Below are positions 1 through 8,668 of a stretch of DNA of 64,000 nucleotides, one piece after another. Each line of letters begins with the position of its first letter. Positions within the stretch are counted from its first letter, which is position 1. The position numbers and the translations under genes are program-made. This DNA is from Polynucleobacter sp. MG-5-Ahmo-C2. GTDB taxonomy: Bacteria > Pseudomonadota > Gammaproteobacteria > Burkholderiales > Burkholderiaceae. The notes beneath the pieces were generated by a model. The model did no database searches, had not been told where the DNA came from, and saw only the letters and a list, made by a program, of their open reading frames with translations. The stretch covers positions 186,001-250,000 of the forward strand of contig NZ_CP061304.1 of NCBI RefSeq assembly GCF_018687735.1, given 5' to 3'.

Positions 1-475
1 AGCGGGCGAGTTCTGAAAGGGCTAACTCATAAACCTCGCGTTTGAAGTCAATGACAGCATCTAACTGAATCCAGAAGGGAACCCATCGCCAGGCATCAAA
101 CTCTGGGTGATCTGAGGCGCGTAGCTGAATATCGCTATCTAAGCCTACTAAGCGCAAGAGAAACCAAATCTGTTTTTGACCGCGGTAAGCGTTACGGTGA
201 ACGCGCGTGGCATGTTGACGGCGCAAGTATTCCTCGGGGACGTCATAACGAAGCCAATCCCTAGTCCGTCCAATAATTTGGACATGTTCTGGTAGCAAGC
301 CAACTTCCTCATGCAATTCGCGGTACATTGCCTGTTCAGGGCTTTCACCATGCTGAATCCCACCCTGTGGGAACTGCCACGAATGCTGCCCAACGCGTTT
401 TCCCCAGAAAACCTCGTTACGGCTATTAAGGAGGACAATGCCGACATTGGGGCGATACCCTTCACGGTCAAGCAT
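1..475 (-). CDS. rppH: RNA pyrophosphohydrolase RppH (3' part off window)
   Basis: Nudix hydrolase predicted to remove pyrophosphate from triphosphorylated RNA 5' ends and so start RNA decay in the cytoplasm. About 158 residues are visible; the C-terminus lies left of position 1 (E. coli RppH has 176). The start at 475 gives the family N-terminus [15 protein letters not shown] and has a GAGG ribosome binding site seven bases upstream. The Nudix box is complete at residues 38-60, with the REL-EE-GL core (Arg52, Glu53, Glu56, Glu57). The gene is divergent from proS, 48 bp away. RppH/NudH is the clear family match; only the missing end is uncertain. Confidence 0.93.
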   Translation of the reverse strand, partial: MLDREGYRPNVGIVLLNSRNEVFWGKRVGQHSWQFPQGGIQHGESPEQAMYRELHEEVGLLPEHVQIIGRTRDWLRYDVPEEYLRRQHATRVHRNAYRGQKQIWFLLRLVGLDSDIQLRASDHPEFDAWRWVPFWIQLDAVIDFKREVYELALSELAR

Positions 476-523
476 GATCGTGCCTCAAATCCTTTAAAAT
501 CAATGATTTGATTATATCTATAC

Positions 524-2266
524 ATGAAAGCATCGCAATCATTTCTCGCCACCCTAAAAGAAGCGCCCTCTGACGCTGAAGTGGTTTCGCACAAGCTGAT
601 GGTGCGAGCAGGTTTAATTCGCAAGCTCAGCGCAGGCATTTATAACTATTTGCCGCTCGGTTTGAAGGTGATTCGCAAGGTCGAAAACATCATTCGCGAA
701 GAAATGAATCGTGCTGGCGCGATTGAATTACTCATGCCAATGATCCAGCCCGCAGAATTATGGCAAGAGACGGGTCGTTGGGAAAAAATGGGCCCTGAAT
801 TACTGCGCATTAAAGATCGTCATGATAGAGATTTCTTAATTCAGCCAACCTCTGAAGAGGTGATTACTGATTTAGCTCGCAATGAGATTAAGAGTTACAA
901 ACAGTTGCCAATTAATTTCTATCAGATCCAAACAAAATTCCGTGATGAGCGCCGCCCGCGTTTTGGCATTATGCGTGGTCGTGAGTTCAGCATGAAAGAT
1001 GCTTACTCATTTGATCGCGATACCGAAGGATTGAAAAAGTCTTATCAAATTATGTTTGATGCTTACACCCGTATCTTTCAGCGTATGGGTTTGAAGTTCC
1101 GCGCGGTCACCGCCGATAATGGCGCAATTGGTGGATCTGGTAGCCAAGAGTTTCATGTGATTGCTGATACGGGTGAAGATGCCATTGTGTATTGCCCTAA
1201 CTCTGACTACGCAGCAAATTTAGAGGCTGCCGAATCTCTAGCATTGACAGCAATAAGAGATGCAGCAAGTGCCGCAATAGCTAAAGTTTCTACGCCTAAT
1301 AAGAGTACTTGTGCTGATGTCGCCCAGTTTCTCAATCTGCCATTACAAAAGACGGTAAAGACTTTATTGTTTGCAGCAGATCAAGAAAAAGGCCCTGTCA
1401 AACTCTTTATGCTTTTGGTGCGCGGCGACCACGAACTCAATGAAGTCAAAGCCAGCAAGATTCCTGGCATGGCTGAGTCACGTTTTGCTACTGAAGTAGA
1501 AATCAAACAAGCATGCAATGCGCCTGCAGGCTATTTAGGCCCTGTTGGCGTGAGTGCTGATGTCACCGTAGTGGCAGATCGCACGGTTGCCAATATGTCT
1601 GATTTTGTTTGTGGCGCCAATGATGCTGGCTACCATTTAACTGGTGTGAATTGGGGGCGTGATTTACCAGAGCCTTTAGTGTTGGATATTCGTAATGCAG
1701 TGATTGGCGATCCTTCTCCAGATGGCAAAGGTGTAGTGGATATTTGCCGTGGTATCGAGGTTGGTCACGTATTCCAATTGGGCACACGTTACTCAGAAGC
1801 AATGGGCTGCACCTATCTCGATCAACAAGGCAAGGCACAGCCGATGGTGATGGGTTGTTATGGCATTGGTGTAACTCGCCTGCTTGGCGCAGCAATTGAA
1901 CAGGGGCACGATGAGAAGGGCATTATTTGGCCCATTTCCATGGCACCATTTGAAGTAGTGATTTGCCCAATGGGTTATGACAAGTCAGAAGCAGTGAAGG
2001 CTGTATGTGATCAACTGTATGATGAATTGCGCGCTGCTGGTGTCGATGTGATTCTGGATGATCGCAATGAGCGTCCAGGTGCGATGTTTGCAGATTGGGA
2101 GCTCATTGGTGCACCGTTCCGCGTTGTGGTTGGTGATCGCGGCTTAGCCAATGCTGAAGTGGAATTTAAAGGGCGCATTGATGCTGAGTCTCAAAATATT
2201 CCGCTAGCGGATATCAAAGCAGTAGTCATCGCTGCCGTTCAAACTGCGAAGAACTTAATTCAATAA
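524..2266 (+). CDS. proS: Prolyl-tRNA synthetase
   Basis: Charges tRNA-Pro with proline in the cytoplasm. The 580-residue length fits the bacterial form that carries an editing insertion between class II motifs 2 and 3. Motif 2 is around residues 139-147 (FRDERRPRF), followed by the [12 protein letters not shown] signature. Motif 3 is GCYGIGVTR at 444-452, and the anticodon-binding domain fills the C-terminal third. Lys279 in the insertion matches the E. coli editing lysine in both number and context (TVKTL). No clear Shine-Dalgarno precedes the ATG, but no other start suits the family. It is convergent with ffh, 23 bp away. Confidence 0.97.
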   Translation: MKASQSFLATLKEAPSDAEVVSHKLMVRAGLIRKLSAGIYNYLPLGLKVIRKVENIIREEMNRAGAIELLMPMIQPAELWQETGRWEKMGPELLRIKDRHDRDFLIQPTSEEVITDLARNEIKSYKQLPINFYQIQTKFRDERRPRFGIMRGREFSMKDAYSFDRDTEGLKKSYQIMFDAYTRIFQRMGLKFRAVTADNGAIGGSGSQEFHVIADTGEDAIVYCPNSDYAANLEAAESLALTAIRDAASAAIAKVSTPNKSTCADVAQFLNLPLQKTVKTLLFAADQEKGPVKLFMLLVRGDHELNEVKASKIPGMAESRFATEVEIKQACNAPAGYLGPVGVSADVTVVADRTVANMSDFVCGANDAGYHLTGVNWGRDLPEPLVLDIRNAVIGDPSPDGKGVVDICRGIEVGHVFQLGTRYSEAMGCTYLDQQGKAQPMVMGCYGIGVTRLLGAAIEQGHDEKGIIWPISMAPFEVVICPMGYDKSEAVKAVCDQLYDELRAAGVDVILDDRNERPGAMFADWELIGAPFRVVVGDRGLANAEVEFKGRIDAESQNIPLADIKAVVIAAVQTAKNLIQ

Positions 2267-2289
2267 TTTTTTCGTAGCACTGAATTAGT

Positions 2290-3672
2290 TTATTTTTTAA
2301 AGAGCCCGCCAATACCTTTGGCGGCTCCCTTTGCGGCCATACTTGCCATGGTGCGAGCCATCTTCCCACCCTTAAATTGTTTCATCATGGTTTGCATTTG
2401 CTCAAACTGAGCAAGTAGGCGATTCACTTCTTGTACTTCTACACCGGCACCTGCCGCAATACGTCGCTTGCGACTGGCTTTGAGTAGCTCTGGTTTGCTA
2501 CGTTCACGTGGCGTCATACTGTCGATAATGCCGCGCATACGGGTTGTTTGTTTGTCGGCATTACTAAGATTTGTTTTGGAAGCTGCTTGAGTAACCTGGC
2601 TGGGTAATTTATCCATCAAGCTTGCCATGCCACCCATTTTTTGCATTTGCATGAGTTGATCGCGAAAGTCTCCTAGATCAAATCCACCTTTAGAGATCTT
2701 GCTTGCTAACTTTTCAGCTTTAGCAACATCAACATGCTGCTGCGCTTGTTCCACCAAGGCCAGAATGTCGCCCATACCCAAAATACGATTGGCCATGCGC
2801 TCGGCATCAAAGGCCTCAAGACCATCCATTTTTTCAGCTACGCCAATAAATTTGAGTGGCACGCCAGTCACTTGACGCACTGAAAGGGCGGCACCACCGC
2901 GTGAGTCGCCGTCTAGCTTGGTAAGAATCACGCCAGTCAGTGGTAGCGCTTCATGGAAGGCTTTAGCAGTATTAACAGCATCTTGACCGAGCATGGCGTC
3001 CACTACAAACAAGGTTTCGATTGGATTCAGGCTTGCATGCAACGTTTTAATTTCTTGCATGAGTGCTTCGTCAATGCCTAAGCGACCTGCGGTATCGACT
3101 AAGACCACATCAAAATAATGACGGCGTGCCCAATCAAAAGCTGCGAGAGCAATGTCGTTTGGTTTTTGATTGACATTGCTTGGGAAAAATTCCGCACCAA
3201 CCTGCTTGGTAACCGTTTCAAGTTGTTCGATGGCGGCTGGCCGATAGACGTCGCAAGAAACTGTAAGAACTTTCTTCTTTTTCTTTTCTTGGAGCCACTT
3301 AGCTAGCTTGCCAACAGAGGTTGTTTTGCCTGCGCCCTGCAACCCCGCCATCAAAATCACTGCTGGAGGCTGGGTGGCTAAATTGAGTTCGCCACTTTGA
3401 CTGGTGTCGCCCATCATGACTTGGGCGAGTTCATGCTGTACTACGCCAACTAAAGCTTGTCCTGGACTAAGGCTGCCAACCACTTCTTCGCCAAGGGCTT
3501 TAAATTTAATTTGCTCGAGCAAAGACTTGACTACTGGGAGCGCTACGTCAGCCTCCAATAGGGCCAGGCGGATCTCCCGCAGCATTTCTGCGGTGTTGGC
3601 TTCAGTTAGGCGGGCTTGCCCCCGCATTGTTTTAACAACGCGGGATAAGCGGTCGGTAAGGTTCTCTAGCAT
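2290..3672 (-). CDS. ffh: Signal recognition particle protein Ffh
   Basis: SRP54 GTPase that binds 4.5S RNA and signal sequences and delivers ribosomes to FtsY at the inner membrane. The 460 residues comprise an N domain (about 1-90), a G domain with P-loop GAGKTT at 113-118, DTAGR at 193-197 and TKLDGD at 251-256, and a methionine-rich M domain from about 330 to the end. The C-terminal stretch is rich in Met, Lys and Gly, as expected for RNA and signal-peptide binding. Its start is only 20 bp from the start of the divergent CcsA-like gene, and no strong Shine-Dalgarno is seen. Confidence 0.97.
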   Translation of the reverse strand: MLENLTDRLSRVVKTMRGQARLTEANTAEMLREIRLALLEADVALPVVKSLLEQIKFKALGEEVVGSLSPGQALVGVVQHELAQVMMGDTSQSGELNLATQPPAVILMAGLQGAGKTTSVGKLAKWLQEKKKKKVLTVSCDVYRPAAIEQLETVTKQVGAEFFPSNVNQKPNDIALAAFDWARRHYFDVVLVDTAGRLGIDEALMQEIKTLHASLNPIETLFVVDAMLGQDAVNTAKAFHEALPLTGVILTKLDGDSRGGAALSVRQVTGVPLKFIGVAEKMDGLEAFDAERMANRILGMGDILALVEQAQQHVDVAKAEKLASKISKGGFDLGDFRDQLMQMQKMGGMASLMDKLPSQVTQAASKTNLSNADKQTTRMRGIIDSMTPRERSKPELLKASRKRRIAAGAGVEVQEVNRLLAQFEQMQTMMKQFKGGKMARTMASMAAKGAAKGIGGLFKK

Positions 3673-3692
3673 TTATGGATTAGACTTTCTAG

Positions 3693-4541
3693 ATGGATAT
3701 TTTAGGTTACTCAAGTTCGGGATGGCTCCCATCTGTGCTTTACTTGCTCCTTTTGCTGATTTTGGGCTCGAGAGCTAGAGGCAGCATAGAGTCGCCTTTA
3801 TTTTCTGGGCTTGTGCAGGCGGGTATTTTCTTGGTTTTGCTGGTTCATGCCATTGAACTTCATGACTCAGTCTTTACTTCCCAAGGATTTGTTTTTGGGT
3901 TTGCCCAGGACCTATCACTGATTGCCTGGGTTGGCCTTGCTTTTTACTGGTTCCAGTCTTGGTTTTTGCCAATCTCCAGTTTGCGCTGGATGGCTTTGTT
4001 ATTTGCCCTTGTTTGTACTATGTTGCCCAATTTATTCCCTGGGACATTAATTTCACCTAAAGCAGTATCGGACCCTTGGTTCAAAGGTCACTTCATAGTG
4101 GCAACGATTTCTGTAGGCTTGCTCAGTTTGGCTGCGATGCATGCCATGTTAATGAGTGTTCAGGACCGAGCACTACATCGCCAGTTAGCTATTGTTCCCA
4201 ATAGCCGTCTTGCTCACTGGTTGGAGGAGTTACCTCCATTGATGACAATGGAAAGCCTATTATTTAATTTGCTCTACGTTGGCTTTGCCCTGTTAAGCCT
4301 GACAGTGTTTTCAGGCCTGCTATTTTCTCAAGCCTTATTTGGCAAGCCTTTTGTTTTTGATCACAAAACTATTTTTGCGCTGATTTCTTGGTTCTTGTTT
4401 GCAGGTTTACTCATTGCGCGTTGGAGGGTTGGATTGCGCGGCAGGGCTGCGATTCGTTGGGTATTGAGCGCATACACCGCTTTGCTTCTCGCTTATGTCG
4501 GTAGCCGTTTTGTGTTGGAAGTGATTCTTCAGAGAGTATGA
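3693..4541 (+). CDS. CcsA/YpjD-type inner membrane protein
   Basis: Predicted multi-pass inner membrane protein of 282 residues with about eight hydrophobic segments. The C-terminal part resembles the cytochrome c assembly (CcsA/CcmC) family as found in YpjD-like proteins: a histidine-bearing segment near HAMLM, then DHKT and a final ISWFLFAGLL helix pair. In proteobacteria this family usually sits next to ffh, as here. I do not see the WWD haem-handling motif of true CcsA, so a direct role in haem delivery is not supported. The start lacks a Shine-Dalgarno. The next gene begins 3 bp after the stop, suggesting cotranscription. Confidence 0.8.
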   Translation: MDILGYSSSGWLPSVLYLLLLLILGSRARGSIESPLFSGLVQAGIFLVLLVHAIELHDSVFTSQGFVFGFAQDLSLIAWVGLAFYWFQSWFLPISSLRWMALLFALVCTMLPNLFPGTLISPKAVSDPWFKGHFIVATISVGLLSLAAMHAMLMSVQDRALHRQLAIVPNSRLAHWLEELPPLMTMESLLFNLLYVGFALLSLTVFSGLLFSQALFGKPFVFDHKTIFALISWFLFAGLLIARWRVGLRGRAAIRWVLSAYTALLLAYVGSRFVLEVILQRV

Positions 4542-4544
4542 CCT

Positions 4545-5363
4545 TTGATTAAGTGGCTTTTACTACTTGCCGGAGCGGGCCTCTTCTATTTGTGGCTTAA
4601 GGGAAAAAAGCAAGCCAAATTTGATCGGGAGCAATCAAGCAGCCCCAGGACTGGTAATGATCAGACGCTCACTGAGCCCAAGACAATGATTCAATGCCAG
4701 CATTGCAAAGTACATCTACCGCAATCTGATGCAATTCTTCATGATGGCCGGTTTTATTGTTCAAAACAGCATCTTGATGTATTGGATCCTCATGGCTGGG
4801 TTGGCGTCGCCAGTAGACATGTTTCCCCAAATAAGGACCCAAGGCCAGAAGGAGTGGCTCCTGAGTTACTGGTAATTCATCACATTAGTCTGCCGCCTGG
4901 CGAATTTCAAAGTCGTGCATCTAATCAACACATCATCAACTTTTTCCAAAACACATTAGATCCAAACGCACATCCCTATTTTGCAGAGATTGCCGAACAA
5001 AAAGTCTCAAGTCATTTTCTAATTACGCGATCTGGCGAGCTGATTCAGTTTGTTTCTGCTGGGGAGAGGGCGTGGCACGCTGGCGCATCCTCCTTCATGG
5101 GTAGAGAAAGATGTAATGATTTTTCGATTGGCGTTGAGTTGGAGGGTGATGGAGAGACGCCATTTGAAGATGCTCAATACACAGCATTAGCAGGACTTGT
5201 GCAGAAATTGCTACGGACTTATCCAAATTTGCAATTTGCAGGACATAGCGACATTTCCCCGGGGCGAAAAACAGATCCTGGAAAATATTTTGATTGGGGA
5301 AAGTTCCAAAAAGAGACAGGTATTTCGGAAGAAAAAATACCGTATGGCGTAGTTTCTCGTTAG
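4545..5363 (+). CDS. ampD: AmpD amidase fused to a membrane/zinc-finger N-terminus
   Basis: Residues about 80-272 match 1,6-anhydro-N-acetylmuramyl-L-alanine amidase AmpD, which removes peptides from recycled muropeptides in the cytoplasm. The predicted zinc ligands are His112 (VIHHISLPPGE), His234 (GHSDISPG) and Asp244 (KTDPG). The first 78 residues are not part of ordinary AmpD. They hold one transmembrane helix (3-18), a polar linker and a Cys51-x2-Cys54 ... Cys72-x3-His76 zinc-finger-like motif, resembling the small PP0621-type proteins often encoded beside ampD in betaproteobacteria. The start is TTG at 4545, 3 bp after the upstream gene. No internal start with a good ribosome binding site separates the halves, so one membrane-tethered polypeptide is likely. 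Confidence 0.85.
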   Translation: MIKWLLLLAGAGLFYLWLKGKKQAKFDREQSSSPRTGNDQTLTEPKTMIQCQHCKVHLPQSDAILHDGRFYCSKQHLDVLDPHGWVGVASRHVSPNKDPRPEGVAPELLVIHHISLPPGEFQSRASNQHIINFFQNTLDPNAHPYFAEIAEQKVSSHFLITRSGELIQFVSAGERAWHAGASSFMGRERCNDFSIGVELEGDGETPFEDAQYTALAGLVQKLLRTYPNLQFAGHSDISPGRKTDPGKYFDWGKFQKETGISEEKIPYGVVSR

Positions 5364-5378
5364 TTCAAATCTTTGTAT

Positions 5379-5400
5379 GTGAGCATACGCTCACTTTTTT
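5379..5400 (+). terminator. Intrinsic terminator after the ampD fusion gene
   Basis: A perfect 6-bp stem GTGAGC/GCTCAC with loop ATAC is followed by six T residues. It lies 16 bp after the ampD stop. A second perfect 9-bp inverted repeat (5396-5404 with 5418-5426) begins inside the T-tract. Confidence 0.75.
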
Positions 5401-5499
5401 AGCCTTTAGCTAAAAAGGGCTAAAAATTCCGCACCAAAATGACCCCTAAATTATTGTAAAACTTAGTAAAAATACTAATAAGCAATAGTCAGAAAAAGC

Positions 5500-5528
5500 T
5501 TACCAAAGACTAAATATTTCCCTATACT
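5500..5528 (+). promoter_or_regulatory. Candidate sigma-70 promoter for nrdAB
   Basis: TTACCA at 5500-5505 (4/6 to TTGACA) and TATACT at 5523-5528 (5/6 to TATAAT) are separated by 17 bp. The surroundings are AT-rich, with a TTAGTA-AAAA-TACTAA inverted repeat at 5463-5478. Predicted by eye only. Confidence 0.4.
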
Positions 5529-5549
5529 TAGTATCAAATGCACTTCGAG

Positions 5550-5565
5550 ACACTAGATGTAGTGT
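5550..5565 (+). promoter_or_regulatory. NrdR box 1 upstream of nrdA
   Basis: ACACTAGATGTAGTGT is a near-perfect palindrome and closely matches the NrdR-box consensus acaCwAtATaTwGtGt. NrdR is the ATP/dATP-sensing repressor of ribonucleotide reductase genes. The site lies 74 bp before the nrdA start and just downstream of the predicted promoter. Confidence 0.75.
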
Positions 5566-5612
5566 TTGAATGTAGCAATACCCCATTGTTTTTTAACGGT
5601 ATTTTGTCCAAA

Positions 5613-5628
5613 TCACCATATATAGACG
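5613..5628 (+). promoter_or_regulatory. NrdR box 2 upstream of nrdA
   Basis: TCACCATATATAGACG keeps the CxATATATAG core of the NrdR consensus. It starts 63 bp after box 1, about six helical turns, so both boxes would face the same side of the DNA. Paired NrdR boxes are more commonly about three turns apart. Confidence 0.6.
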
Positions 5629-5638
5629 CAGGAATAAC

Positions 5639-8623
5639 ATGACATACGCAAATCCACAGACAGCAGGCCAAACACCTGGAGCAAATAACCCAGGAATCAG
5701 TCCTGCGGGGGCAATTAATCAGACCCCTTCTGCCGGTTTTGTGGCGGGTGGTGTTGGCGGCAGCCAGGCAACCCAGTTGTCTGACTACAAGATTATTCGC
5801 CGCAATGGTTCTGTTGTTGCATTTGAGCCATCTAAGATTGCGATTGCTGTAACTAAGGCATTTTTAGCAGTGAATGGTGGCCAAGGAGCGGCATCTGCAC
5901 GTGTGCGCGAGCAAGTCGAGCAACTAACACATTCAGTGGTGCGTGCTTTATTGCGTAGTCGCCCAAATGGTGGCACTTTCCACATTGAAGATATTCAAGA
6001 CCAGGTTGAATTGGCTTTAATGCGCAGTGGTGAGCACAACGTTGCTCGTGCCTATGTTCTTTACCGCGAAAAGCGCAACCAAGAGCGTGCTGCTCAGCAA
6101 GTAGCCTCGCAAGATACTCAAGTGGCCAATCAAGCCGGTGAGTCTGGCATCAAGGTTACCGATAACGGCGTCGAGAAGTGGCTTGACATGGCTGCTTTGC
6201 GCACTGTGATTGAGGCAGCTTGCGAAGGTTTGGGTAATCAGATTGATGCTACACCAATCATTACTGAAACCATTAAGAATTTGTACGACGGCGTACCAAT
6301 GGCGCAAGTGTATGACTCTGCCATCTTGGCATCCCGTACCTTGATCGAGAAGGATCCTGCATATAGTCAGGTGACAGCTCGTATCTTGATGCACGTGATC
6401 CGTAAAGAGATTTTTGGTAAAGAGGTATTGCAAGGCGATACACAGACTGAATACGGCACTTACTTTGCCAAGTACATCAATGAAGGTATTTCTGCGGAGT
6501 TGTTAGACCCACGTATGCGTGAGTTTGACTTACCGCGCTTGGCTGCAGCCTTAAACGCGAGCCGCGACTTGCAGTTCAACTACCTCGGTTTGCAAACGTT
6601 GTATGACCGTTATTTCTTGCATATTGAAGAGCGTCGCATTGAAATGCCGCAGGCTTTCTTTATGCGAGTGGCGATGGGCTTGGCTTTAAATGAGATGGAC
6701 CGTGAGCGCCGTGCGATTGAGTTCTATGAAATCCTCTCTACATTTGATTTCATGTCTAGCACACCAACTCTATTTAATTCAGCAACAACTCGCCCACAGC
6801 TTTCTAGCTGCTACTTGACAACGGTCGAAGATGATCTCGATGGCATTTACGAAGCCTTGAAAGAAAATGCTCTGTTATCCAAGTTCGCTGGTGGCTTGGG
6901 CAATGACTGGACTAACGTCCGCGCCCTAGGTAGCCATATCAAAGGTACTAACGGTAAATCACAAGGCGTTGTGCCATTCTTGAAGGTAGTTAATGACACT
7001 GCGGTAGCTGTTAACCAAGGCGGAAAGCGTAAGGGTGCAGTTTGTGCCTACTTGGAAACATGGCATCTAGATGTTGAAGAGTTCTTAGAGTTGCGCAAGA
7101 ACACTGGTGACGACCGTCGCCGTACGCATGATATGAATACCTCTAACTGGATTCCTGACTTGTTCATGAAGCGTGTTATGGAAAACGGCGATTGGACTCT
7201 GTTCTCCCCATCCAACACTCCTGACTTGCATGACAAGTACGGCAAAGCATTTGAAGAGGCTTATGTTGCCTATGAACAAAAAGCTGACCGTGGCGAGTTA
7301 AAACCATTCCGCAGAATTCCGGCGCAACAGTTATGGCGCAAGATGCTGGGTATGCTGTTTGAAACAGGCCACCCATGGATTACTTTCAAAGATCCTTGCA
7401 ATATTCGTAGCCCACAGCAGCACGTTGGCGTGGTTCACTCGTCCAACCTGTGTACTGAAATTACCCTCAACACTAATGAGGAAGAGATTGCTGTTTGTAA
7501 CTTGGGTTCCGTGAACTTGACAGCACACATGACGACTGACGCTAACGGCAAGATGATTTTGGACCATGAGAAGCTTCAGAAGACTGTTCGTACTGCTATG
7601 CGCATGCTGGACAACGTGATTGATATTAACTATTACGCAGTTGCTAAGGCCCGTAATTCCAATTTGAAGCATCGTCCCGTTGGCATGGGCATTATGGGCT
7701 TCCAGGATTGCTTGCATATGCAGCGAATTCCTTACGCTAGCGATGAGGCGGTAAAGTTCGCCGACTCCTCTATGGAAGCGGTTTGCTACTACGCATATCA
7801 GGCTTCATGCGAATTGGCTGAAGAGCGTGGCGTTTATAGTACCTATAAAGGTTCCTTGTGGGATCGTGGCATCCTTCCGCAAGACTCAGTAGCGCTATTA
7901 GCGCAAGAGCGTGGCGGCTATGTTGAGGTAGATAACTCCTCAACCATGGATTGGAGCGGTTTGCGTGCACGCATCAAACAGCACGGAATGCGCAACTCTA
8001 ATTGCGTAGCGATTGCACCAACAGCAACGATTTCAAACATCATTGGCGTTTCCGCCTGTATCGAACCTACTTTCCAAAATTTGTTCGTGAAATCGAATCT
8101 TTCTGGTGAGTTCACCGTGGTAAACGAGTACTTGGTGCGTGATTTGAAGGATCGCGGCCTTTGGGATGAAGTCATGATTGCTGATTTGAAGTACTTTGAC
8201 GGTACTCTATCTAAGATTGATCGTATTCCACAAGACTTGCGTGATTTATATGCGACCGCCTTTGAAGTGGAGCCAAGCTGGTTGGTTGAAGCTGCCTCTC
8301 GTCGTCAGAAGTGGATTGACCAGGCTCAGTCATTGAATATCTATATGGGCGGCGCATCTGGTAAGAAATTGGATGACACCTACAAGTTGGCATGGTTGCG
8401 CGGCCTGAAGACAACGTATTACCTCCGCACTATGGCTGCAACTCACGTTGAGAAATCAACTGTTGCTAGCGGTCAATTGAACTCAGTTTCAAGTGGCGGC
8501 GGCGTAAACGGTACAGATGCAGCTGCGGCAGCAGGTGCTGGTGGTGCGGTTGAGGCAGACGGTCCAGTTTGTACTATGCGCCCTGGCGACGCCGGCTTTG
8601 AAGAATGTGAAGCATGCCAATAA
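5639..8623 (+). CDS. nrdA: Ribonucleoside-diphosphate reductase, alpha subunit (class Ia)
   Basis: Catalytic subunit that reduces ribonucleoside diphosphates to deoxy forms. Of 994 residues, the first 45 or so are a low-complexity Gly/Pro/Asn extension. An ATP-cone follows at about 49-150 (allosteric dATP/ATP site), and a second ATP-cone-like segment lies at about 180-265. The active site includes Cys391 (SSCYL), Asn603/Cys605/Glu607 (NLCTE), the radical-transfer pair Tyr927-Tyr928, and the C-terminal Cys990/Cys993 shuttle pair reduced by thioredoxin or glutaredoxin. An Ala/Gly-rich flexible linker precedes the C-terminal cysteines. nrdB follows after 45 bp, and NrdR-type boxes lie upstream. 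Confidence 0.97.
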   Translation: MTYANPQTAGQTPGANNPGISPAGAINQTPSAGFVAGGVGGSQATQLSDYKIIRRNGSVVAFEPSKIAIAVTKAFLAVNGGQGAASARVREQVEQLTHSVVRALLRSRPNGGTFHIEDIQDQVELALMRSGEHNVARAYVLYREKRNQERAAQQVASQDTQVANQAGESGIKVTDNGVEKWLDMAALRTVIEAACEGLGNQIDATPIITETIKNLYDGVPMAQVYDSAILASRTLIEKDPAYSQVTARILMHVIRKEIFGKEVLQGDTQTEYGTYFAKYINEGISAELLDPRMREFDLPRLAAALNASRDLQFNYLGLQTLYDRYFLHIEERRIEMPQAFFMRVAMGLALNEMDRERRAIEFYEILSTFDFMSSTPTLFNSATTRPQLSSCYLTTVEDDLDGIYEALKENALLSKFAGGLGNDWTNVRALGSHIKGTNGKSQGVVPFLKVVNDTAVAVNQGGKRKGAVCAYLETWHLDVEEFLELRKNTGDDRRRTHDMNTSNWIPDLFMKRVMENGDWTLFSPSNTPDLHDKYGKAFEEAYVAYEQKADRGELKPFRRIPAQQLWRKMLGMLFETGHPWITFKDPCNIRSPQQHVGVVHSSNLCTEITLNTNEEEIAVCNLGSVNLTAHMTTDANGKMILDHEKLQKTVRTAMRMLDNVIDINYYAVAKARNSNLKHRPVGMGIMGFQDCLHMQRIPYASDEAVKFADSSMEAVCYYAYQASCELAEERGVYSTYKGSLWDRGILPQDSVALLAQERGGYVEVDNSSTMDWSGLRARIKQHGMRNSNCVAIAPTATISNIIGVSACIEPTFQNLFVKSNLSGEFTVVNEYLVRDLKDRGLWDEVMIADLKYFDGTLSKIDRIPQDLRDLYATAFEVEPSWLVEAASRRQKWIDQAQSLNIYMGGASGKKLDDTYKLAWLRGLKTTYYLRTMAATHVEKSTVASGQLNSVSSGGGVNGTDAAAAAGAGGAVEADGPVCTMRPGDAGFEECEACQ

Positions 8624-8668
8624 GCAATTTGCTTATTGGTCAGAAATAAAAGAATTTAGGAGAAAGTT

